Part shown: one piece after another, positions 6,433-11,861 of the stretch | How positions within the stretch are numbered: position 1 is the stretch's first letter | How the letters are laid out: each line of letters begins with the position of its first letter | From: DASQHY01 sp035602605 | GTDB taxonomy: Bacteria > Acidobacteriota > Terriglobia > Acidiferrales > UBA7541 | Direction: 5' to 3' | DNA length: 11,861 bases | Assembly (NCBI GenBank): GCA_035602605.1 | Contig: DATNLZ010000064.1 | Span: 1-11,861 of the forward strand | Program-made: the position numbers and the translations under genes | The notes under the pieces: generated by a model | What the model saw: the letters and a program-made list of their open reading frames with translations, nothing else | Databases searched by the model: none | Told to the model about the DNA's origin: nothing

Positions 6433-6641
6433 ATCCCCATTTTGTGCTAGTTACGCAGCGTTTTCAAGCGGCGGAGGATCACTTGGGGACATGGTCTGCA
6501 ACGAGTAGAAGGATGCGCGCGGATCACGCACACGGTCAATATTCTCAACAGCTCGTACGCAAAAGAGCATTCGGTTGCATAACGAATGCTCCTTTGATGA
6601 AGGATTGAGTTTCTGGGATGGCGCTTTCCCTATCGCGCGGC
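6407..6641. repeat. tRNA-flank repeat, copy B
   Basis: About 235 bases highly similar to 11263-11496, starting inside the tRNA piece. It includes the 17-mer GGGATCATCCCCATTTT (6427-6443), TGGGGACA (6484-6491), and a perfect 9-bp hairpin (6565-6573 with 6583-6591) whose left arm region AGAGCATTCGG is also tRNA-Asn sequence. No reading frame is conserved in an obvious way. The two copies enclose the receptor/amidohydrolase module. Confidence 0.85.
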
Positions 6642-6758
6642 TCAGAATTATTGCTGACTTCAGGTGCCCAGGGGAGCAAACCAGGAAAAAACACAGCGGC
6701 AAGCACCCCGAGGACCGAATGAATCCTCGAGATCTTTCGAATTCCCAATCGGCGCTTC

Positions 6759-8162
6759 CTACTGTTCGTCGCTCTCGATGGGAGAGATGAGCAGGAGAAC
6801 GTGACCGGCAGCGGCAGCCTTACGATTGACAGGCAGATCGAGTTTCGAACGGTCAATGATTTTCCCAGCCTTCATCACCATCGAAATCTGCTTGGCGTTA
6901 TTGATGTCCTCCAGCGGGCTCGCATTCAGCAGCACCAGGTCGGCAATTTTGCCTTCCTCCACCGAACCCATGTCGCGGTCCTTGCCGAGGAAGCGCGCAG
7001 AATTCAGCGTGCCAATGCGAATGGCGTCCATCGGGGGAATGCCGCCGCCGACAAGCAGTTCGAGTTCACGATGCACCGCTGGTCCGATGGATTGATCGGT
7101 GCCGAGCGCGACGATTCCGCCGGCCGCATTAATCTTACGGTTGTTTTCCTGCGCCACTGGCGTCATGATTCTCATCCACCAGGCCCAGCGGTTCTGCTTT
7201 TGTCTTTCGCTCTCCGTGGTCTTCAGCCGCTGGATTTCTTCCGGCTCAAGGACCGCCCGATAAAGAGGTTGGTCAAGAAATTCGGGATGTTCGGCGAGGC
7301 GGCTGTAATTTTCGCCGATGGTTAATGTCGAGGCCATCGGCATTTGCTTCGCCACCATGAGCCGGACGAAGTCATCGGTCACCGGGCCCTGAATGTCGGG
7401 ATGGGCCAGCGTATCCACTCCGACGTAAATCGCTTCGCGGGCGCGAATCTCACTCGAGACATGAACCGTCGAGCGAATGCCATGATCGTTGTAATACTCG
7501 ACGATGTGCTGCATCAGCGGGATGGGCAGCAGCGCGATCATCGGCCGCGTTCCCCAGCCTTCTTCCTCATAAGTAATTTTCAAGAAGTCGGGGTGGCGGG
7601 CAATCGCCGCGTCTAGAGCGGGAATTGCCTGTGGCCAGGAGTCAACCAATGTGGCTGGCCCGCCCACTTTGCCGCCGTGGCTGCCCGGATAGGTGACGAT
7701 GCCGCCCACGGCCAGTAGACGCGTGCTCACGATTGCGCCGTGGCGTTCCTGGTCACGCAAGGCAAAGGTGAAGTCGGGATTGTTTCCCACGTCGAGCACG
7801 GTGGTGACGCCGCAATAGAGATAACTCTGGAATGCGCGAATTCCGGTGCGCTCGTCCGGAGTCTTCCCCATTCCGCCGCGCAAGTGAATGTGGATGTCCA
7901 TGAGCCCTGGGATCAAATATTTTTCGTGCCCGTCCACGCGCTGCGTCCCGGGAGGCAGGGCGATTTCACCGCGCGCGACTCGCACGATTCGGCCTCCCAG
8001 AACCAGCACGGTGGCATCAGGGATCGCCGGTCGGCCGGTGCCGTCGATCACGGTGACATGCTCGATGGCGACCGCCGCCCCTTGCTGCGCTGCCGCCGGC
8101 GTAACTGAGTAGCCGAGAATGACACTGAAAAGTATGGCAATGAATTGCGGACTTCGCTTCAT
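6759..8162 (-). CDS. Secreted metal-dependent amidohydrolase (imidazolonepropionase-like)
   Basis: The product is 467 residues. It starts with a signal peptide, MKRSPQFIAILFSVILGYSV then TPAAAQQ, cleaved near residue 25. The mature protein is an amidohydrolase barrel: an N-terminal strand segment (VAIEHVTVIDGTGRP), metal ligands His91 and His93 in DIHIHL, a likely carboxylated Lys195 in FLKITYEEEGWG, His234 in STVHVSSE, His254 in TLAHPD, and Asp356 in VALGTDQS. The C-terminal GSVEEGKIADLVLLNASPLE is typical. All expected ligands are present, so it should be active as a periplasmic or secreted hydrolase of a cyclic amide, peptide or similar bond; the substrate cannot be told. An ATG ten codons upstream (8192) is open, but the ATG at 8160-8162 gives the signal peptide at the N-terminus and has GAGGGGG just upstream. 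It lies 105 bases downstream of the receptor gene with a terminator between. A weak hairpin (6709-6729) lies past its stop codon. Confidence 0.92.
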   Translation of the reverse strand: MKRSPQFIAILFSVILGYSVTPAAAQQGAAVAIEHVTVIDGTGRPAIPDATVLVLGGRIVRVARGEIALPPGTQRVDGHEKYLIPGLMDIHIHLRGGMGKTPDERTGIRAFQSYLYCGVTTVLDVGNNPDFTFALRDQERHGAIVSTRLLAVGGIVTYPGSHGGKVGGPATLVDSWPQAIPALDAAIARHPDFLKITYEEEGWGTRPMIALLPIPLMQHIVEYYNDHGIRSTVHVSSEIRAREAIYVGVDTLAHPDIQGPVTDDFVRLMVAKQMPMASTLTIGENYSRLAEHPEFLDQPLYRAVLEPEEIQRLKTTESERQKQNRWAWWMRIMTPVAQENNRKINAAGGIVALGTDQSIGPAVHRELELLVGGGIPPMDAIRIGTLNSARFLGKDRDMGSVEEGKIADLVLLNASPLEDINNAKQISMVMKAGKIIDRSKLDLPVNRKAAAAGHVLLLISPIESDEQ

Positions 8163-8211
8163 TGAGTTTCCCCCTCGAGCGCCAAATGGCACGCGGAGAA
8201 TTCGGCTGCTG

Positions 8212-8250
8212 AAAAAGCGGGGCCGGCGCCCTGCTGGAAGGACGCCGGCC
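8212..8250 (-). terminator. Intrinsic terminator after the receptor gene
   Basis: On the minus strand a perfect 8-bp GC stem (GGCCGGCG at 8250-8243 with CGCCGGCC at 8228-8221) with a 14-base loop is followed by CCGC and TTTTT (8216-8212). It begins 17 bases past the receptor stop codon and ends 49 bases before the amidohydrolase start. It should end or attenuate receptor transcripts, so the amidohydrolase may rely on read-through or its own promoter. Confidence 0.85.
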
Positions 8251-8267
8251 GAATCTCGACTGTCGAA

Positions 8268-11159
8268 CTAGAACTTGTAAACGACCGAATACTGGAACTG
8301 GCGCGGCGCTGCCGATTGGGTCGGCCTGCCGAATGCGGCGGGCAGAGCAAACTGGTTCAGGCCGATGGTGTTATTCGCGGCGGTCACGTTGACGTGGTTG
8401 AAAGTATTGAACGCCTCAAATCGCAGTGCGAGCTGTTGCTGCTCTTTGATCTTGAACGCCTTGCTCACGCTAGAATCGAAGCTGGCCTGCGGCCTGGCGC
8501 GGAACGTATTGCGACCCAAAGTACCTGGCCGGTCTCGGGTGGAATCCGTGTCGCCATTGGCATCGGACCCGACCAAACCCGTATAGGTGAAGCCGGAAAT
8601 CGCCGTGACGACTCCGCTGAACTGAAACCCGTACGGCAAGTCATAGGTGCCGAAGAGCGCAAAATTGTGAGTTCGATCCTGGTCGGCGAGGCCTCTGTCG
8701 AGCCGGAGATTGTTGGGATTTACGTGAAGCGAGAAATTGAGGCGGAAATTGTCGGAATCACTGATGTTCTTCGACCAGACATAGTTCGCTTGCACGTTGA
8801 AATGGTGGCTGAACCGCTTTTTCATCACAACTTGCAACGCATCATAAAAACTCTGGTCACCGGATTCCTGGTCCAGCATTTGCCGGTAGCCCCCGAAGGT
8901 GACTCCCAGTGGACCCGGAATCACGGATGGAGCGCCAAAAGGCCGTGTAGCATCGGCCTGCGCCACCGTCCGTGTCTGGCCCGGGCCGATCAAGAAGAAC
9001 GACGGAGAGTTCAAATCACGCGTTCGCAAAAGTTTCAGGCCATGTACGTGAATGTAGTCCAAGCTCAACGCCCAGTTTGGCGTGAGCTCGCGGCTGATCC
9101 CGAAGTTTACCTGTTCGGTATACGGATTCACACGCAGGCCTCCCCAATTATCACCCACGCTGCCGGGGAAATCGGACCCGAGACCGCGAGTGATCGGGAT
9201 GTACACTTGGCTCTTCACCCCTTTGGCACATGCTGGCACCGTGACGAAGCGCGCCGGATAGGTGGGGAAGCAGCCCACATTCGCGGGAGTCAAGGAGATC
9301 TGCACGATCGCTCCGGGCCCGAAGTTCGATTCCCGGTTGATCAACGAAGACTCGATGGTCGCGTAGAAGAGCCCGAAGCTCGCCCGCACCAGGGTCTTGC
9401 CTGAATGGAATGGGTCCCAGGCAAGTCCGATGCGCGGCGCGAAGTTGTTCGAGTCCTTCAGGATCGTTTCGTAGTCGTACCGCAATCCTGCATTGATGGT
9501 CAAGTTGGGTTTCAAGTTGTAGCTGTCCTGGATGTAGAGGCCGTCAAGCCATTCGTTGTAATACAGGCCCGAGATTCCGAATGACTGGGTGTATTGGTTG
9601 GGGAAAGTCGCCGGATTGGCCGGATTAAATGGGAAGACAGCGCTGGCCGGAAACGTATATGTTCCATTGAAGTTGCTGTAAAACGTCACGAAGCGGTGGA
9701 AAAACTGGAAATCCCCGCCGTATTTCAGATTGTGCTTTCCAATGGTGTGAGAAAGCGTGTCGATCCACTGGTATCCATTTTCGCGCAAATTCTGCGGCAG
9801 GCTCGGATTGGGTCCCAGATTGCCTTTGCCTGCATAGTTGGCCGCCGGCGTGGTGGTGGAAAAGTCAGGAGTCAGAGTGCAGCCGCCTGCATTGGGAGCG
9901 CAAATATCCAGCCGGTCCTTGGTATAGCCGAAGCGGAATTCGTTGACCAAGCGGGGAGAGAACACCGTCGTCAGCGCCACATTTACTCCCTGCTCGTTAT
10001 CAATCAAGTTCACGATGCGCTGCGACGTGTTCAGGCCGCCCACTCCGCCATTGTCCGATTTGCCTCGAACGATGTTGTAACGGCCGGTGAGCCGGTTGTT
10101 CTTCGAAAGCTGGTCATCCACTTTGCCGAAGAACTTGATGTCTTTGGCCGGCTGCTTCAGCAGCACTCCGGGGTTGGGCTCGAGCACCGAAGTGATGCCG
10201 GCCGCATTCTGATTCTGGTGAGTTTGTTCGTAGCTGGCCAGGAAATGCGTCTTGTCCTTTGAGATCGGCCCTTCCACCTCGCCGCCCCACTCCTGCCGGT
10301 TGAAATCGGGATTGAGGCCGGTTAGCCCGTTGTTCGCGTCAATCGCACCCGGGCGCGCGAAAATAAACGCTTGGCCGTGCCAGTCGTTCGTCCCGCTTTT
10401 GGTGATGACGTTGATCACCCCCGAGGGGCTTCTGCCGAACTCAGCAGAGAAATTGTTCGTCACAACCTGCAGGTCCTGCACGACGGCGAGCGAGAGGTCG
10501 CTGTTTGGCCCGGGCTGATCGCCGGCCAGCGTGCGGATTTCTCTCAGCTGGTTGTTCACGCCGTCGGCCAGAATCGTCAACTGGCGCTCTCCTTGTCCGT
10601 TGAAGGTGAGGCCCCCGCTATCGGAGGTGAAGAAAACCGCACCGGGAGCCAGTTTCGTGAAGTCAAAGAAACTTCGCCCGTTCGTCGGCAGGTTTGCGAT
10701 CTCCCGCTGATCGATGGTGTGGTCGATCTCCGATTTGTCCGTTTCGACGATCGGCGCAGCGCTCGATGCGGTCACGCTTTGTTCCAGGCTTCCAGGCTTG
10801 AGCGTGACATTGACTACCGGCGCTGCGTTCGCCTGGAACGTGAGACCGGTAATGGTTTCTGTGCCGAACCCCTTCATCTCGACCTTGAGCTCATAGGTGC
10901 CGGCCGGAGGCAGCGCCGAGAAGATGTAATGGCCGTTGCTGTCGGTCTCGGCGATGCGCACCATTCCGATGCTCAGGTTTCGGATGGTGACGGTGGCGCC
11001 GGTCACCATTCCTCCCGAGGAATCCTGCACGTTTCCCTGGAGAACGAAGTTCGTGCCCGTCTGCGCATTGGCCGACGGAAGAAAGATCAGAATGGCGAGT
11101 AAGACCGCCGCGATACAACAAAAACTGCTAAACGAAAACTGTTGAGTTCGCAAAGCCAT
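8268..11159 (-). CDS. TonB-dependent receptor with carboxypeptidase-regulatory-like N-terminal domain
   Basis: The product is 963 residues, an outer-membrane protein of the large Oar-like type common in Acidobacteriota. A signal peptide covers residues 1-32 (IAAVLLAILIFLPSANA, then Q). Residues 38-121 are a carboxypeptidase-regulatory-like beta-sandwich (LQGNVQDSSGGMVTGATVTI, then DSNGHYIFSALPPAGTYEL). The plug follows, to about residue 265 (REIANLPTNGRSF, LTFNGQGERQLTILADGVNN, FSAEFGRSPSGVINVITKSG). The rest is a beta-barrel with repeated aromatic strands, ending in QFQYSVVYKF with the C-terminal Phe expected for outer-membrane insertion. The start at 11159 is set by GGGAGGT eight bases upstream and by the signal peptide; an ATG at 11198 is open but unlikely. 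The ligand is unknown; this type usually imports oligosaccharides or peptides using TonB energy. The 69-bp repeat directly upstream supplies a possible -10 (TATAAG, 11255-11250) but no good -35. Confidence 0.95.
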   Translation of the reverse strand: MALRTQQFSFSSFCCIAAVLLAILIFLPSANAQTGTNFVLQGNVQDSSGGMVTGATVTIRNLSIGMVRIAETDSNGHYIFSALPPAGTYELKVEMKGFGTETITGLTFQANAAPVVNVTLKPGSLEQSVTASSAAPIVETDKSEIDHTIDQREIANLPTNGRSFFDFTKLAPGAVFFTSDSGGLTFNGQGERQLTILADGVNNQLREIRTLAGDQPGPNSDLSLAVVQDLQVVTNNFSAEFGRSPSGVINVITKSGTNDWHGQAFIFARPGAIDANNGLTGLNPDFNRQEWGGEVEGPISKDKTHFLASYEQTHQNQNAAGITSVLEPNPGVLLKQPAKDIKFFGKVDDQLSKNNRLTGRYNIVRGKSDNGGVGGLNTSQRIVNLIDNEQGVNVALTTVFSPRLVNEFRFGYTKDRLDICAPNAGGCTLTPDFSTTTPAANYAGKGNLGPNPSLPQNLRENGYQWIDTLSHTIGKHNLKYGGDFQFFHRFVTFYSNFNGTYTFPASAVFPFNPANPATFPNQYTQSFGISGLYYNEWLDGLYIQDSYNLKPNLTINAGLRYDYETILKDSNNFAPRIGLAWDPFHSGKTLVRASFGLFYATIESSLINRESNFGPGAIVQISLTPANVGCFPTYPARFVTVPACAKGVKSQVYIPITRGLGSDFPGSVGDNWGGLRVNPYTEQVNFGISRELTPNWALSLDYIHVHGLKLLRTRDLNSPSFFLIGPGQTRTVAQADATRPFGAPSVIPGPLGVTFGGYRQMLDQESGDQSFYDALQVVMKKRFSHHFNVQANYVWSKNISDSDNFRLNFSLHVNPNNLRLDRGLADQDRTHNFALFGTYDLPYGFQFSGVVTAISGFTYTGLVGSDANGDTDSTRDRPGTLGRNTFRARPQASFDSSVSKAFKIKEQQQLALRFEAFNTFNHVNVTAANNTIGLNQFALPAAFGRPTQSAAPRQFQYSVVYKF

Positions 11160-11195
11160 TGGCGTGACCTCCCGTAGCACTGCTCGGAATCGGCG

Positions 11196-11264
11196 CAACC
11201 CCCCTTGCTCCGTCGGGCCGACAATACTGCCCTACGCCGTTGAGACGAGCTTATAGCGATGCGC
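11196..11264. repeat. 69-bp direct repeat, copy 2 (receptor leader)
   Basis: Matches 4136-4204 with three mismatches. On the minus strand it lies 37 bases upstream of the receptor start codon and would form most of its 5' leader. Its outer end joins directly to a tRNA-Asn 5' piece (11263-11288), sharing GCGC/GCTC-type microhomology at the junction. In copy 1 a TTGACT -35 stands at the equivalent distance; here it has been replaced by tRNA sequence. Confidence 0.75.
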
Positions 11265-11496
11265 TCTACCGTTGAGCTACCCGGGATCATCCCCATTTTG
11301 TGCTAGTTACGTAGCGTTTTCAAGCGGAGGATCACTTGGGGACATGGTTTGCAACCAGTAGAATGATGCGCGCGGATCACGCACACGGTCAATATTCTCA
11401 ACAGCTCGTACGCAAAAGAGCATTCGGTTGCGCATCGAATGCTCCTTCGACAAAAGGATTGAGTTTCTGTGGGTGACACTCTTCCTATCGCGCGGC
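11263..11496. repeat. tRNA-flank repeat, copy C, with truncated tRNA-Asn 5' end
   Basis: Highly similar to 6407-6641. The tRNA portion (11263-11288) covers only the D arm to the 5' end, with one mismatch, so it is shorter than the pieces at 4591 and 6393. It contains the 17-mer at 11283-11299, TGGGGACA at 11337-11344, and the hairpin (11418-11426 with 11436-11444). In that hairpin the stem is identical to copy B while the loop differs. It marks the right edge of the receptor/amidohydrolase module. Confidence 0.85.
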
Positions 11497-11640
11497 GCTG
11501 CTATCGACGGTCCGGCAGTTGAGCGAGTTGCGTCCCGAGGCTCTTTCTTGTTTTGGTTATTACGTCTCTGAATATTCAGTCCGCGCTGAAGGCGCGAAAA
11601 TTTCTAATGAACGTTCTCGCGCGACAGTACTGAGGACTTT

Positions 11641-11861
11641 ATGAGCTGGTCATGTCCGCGGTGTGATCGGACCTTTCGTCAGGTCAATCAACGTCACGCG
11701 TGCGGGGTCGGCAGCGCTGTTACCTTGCTCAAAAGTAGGCCACCGGCACTTACCGATCTCTACCGGAAACTCGAGACCACCGTAAGGGGTTTTGGCGACG
11801 TGGAGGTAGTCACACGTAACCGGTACGCGCTGTTCCGGACGACACGCATCTTTGCGGACCT
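11641..11861 (+). CDS. DUF5655-like protein with an N-terminal zinc-ribbon motif (partial)
   Basis: The frame is open from ATG 11641 to the window edge (73 complete codons); the C-terminus is off the window. It begins MSWSCPRCDRTFRQVNQRHA then CG, a Cys/His cluster (CPRC..HAC) likely to bind zinc, followed by PPALTDLYRKLE and FGDVEVVTRNRYALF, the pattern I associate with DUF5655 proteins. No biochemical function is known to me for this family. GAGGA (11632-11636) four bases before the ATG is a plausible though close ribosome binding site. The gene lies 144 bases outside the last tRNA-flank repeat, so it may belong to the older chromosome or to a further module. Confidence 0.75.
   Translation, partial: MSWSCPRCDRTFRQVNQRHACGVGSAVTLLKSRPPALTDLYRKLETTVRGFGDVEVVTRNRYALFRTTRIFAD

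Noticed and set aside
6686..6729. Terminator after the amidohydrolase gene
   Set aside because: The 6-bp stem (6709-6714 with 6724-6729) is weak and the T-run lies about 18 bases away, so it does not fit an intrinsic terminator.
8316..9404. Long open frame (362 codons) on the plus strand opposite the receptor gene
   Set aside because: It lies wholly antisense to a clear receptor gene; its translation is Arg/Glu/Val-rich without any domain, which is typical of a shadow in GC-rich DNA.
1..11861. CRISPR array
   Set aside because: The repeats present are long, few, irregularly spaced and tRNA-related; no short regularly spaced repeats were seen.

Overview
The window looks like part of an Acidobacteriota (Terriglobia-like) chromosome. 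The evidence is the gene families: a PknB-type kinase opening with an HYRILEKLGTGGMGVVYKAE-type N-terminus and fused to extra domains, a very large outer-membrane receptor with an N-terminal carboxypeptidase-regulatory-like domain, and a secreted imidazolonepropionase-type amidohydrolase. This assignment comes from family resemblance only.

Layout, left to right. At 191-265 (minus strand) is an intact tRNA-Asn(GTT) with encoded CCA. Just to its right (305-366) is a decayed copy of the same tRNA. Further pieces of the tRNA-Asn 5' half, all in the same orientation, lie at 4591-4622, 6393-6432 and 11263-11288, each inside a longer repeat. They cut the window into modules. Module 1 (about 430-4440) carries a 971-residue kinase / formylglycine-enzyme-like / alpha-beta hydrolase fusion (768-3683) and then about 750 bp of repeat-rich non-coding DNA. 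Module 2 (about 4623-6250) carries a two-gene operon: a winged-helix protein (4728-5258) and an AbiEii-like nucleotidyltransferase (5245-5938, with one apparent frameshift). A perfect 19-bp palindrome lies in its promoter spacer. A short-chain dehydrogenase scrap follows. Module 3 (about 6642-11262) carries, on the minus strand, a TonB-dependent receptor (8268-11159), a strong intrinsic terminator, and a secreted amidohydrolase (6759-8162). Beyond the last repeat is the start of a DUF5655-like gene cut by the window edge (11641-11861).

Interpretation. The region reads as an accretion array at a tRNA-Asn gene: successive cargo modules inserted next to the tRNA, each leaving a tRNA 5'-half and associated repeats. 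An octamer, TGGGGACA, recurs near every tRNA piece. I found no intact integrase or transposase here, so the mechanism is inferred. The winged-helix/nucleotidyltransferase pair resembles a self-regulated toxin-antitoxin or defence module. The receptor and amidohydrolase may act together in uptake and cleavage of an external substrate. The kinase fusion is probably a membrane-anchored signalling enzyme with its C-terminal half outside the cytoplasm.
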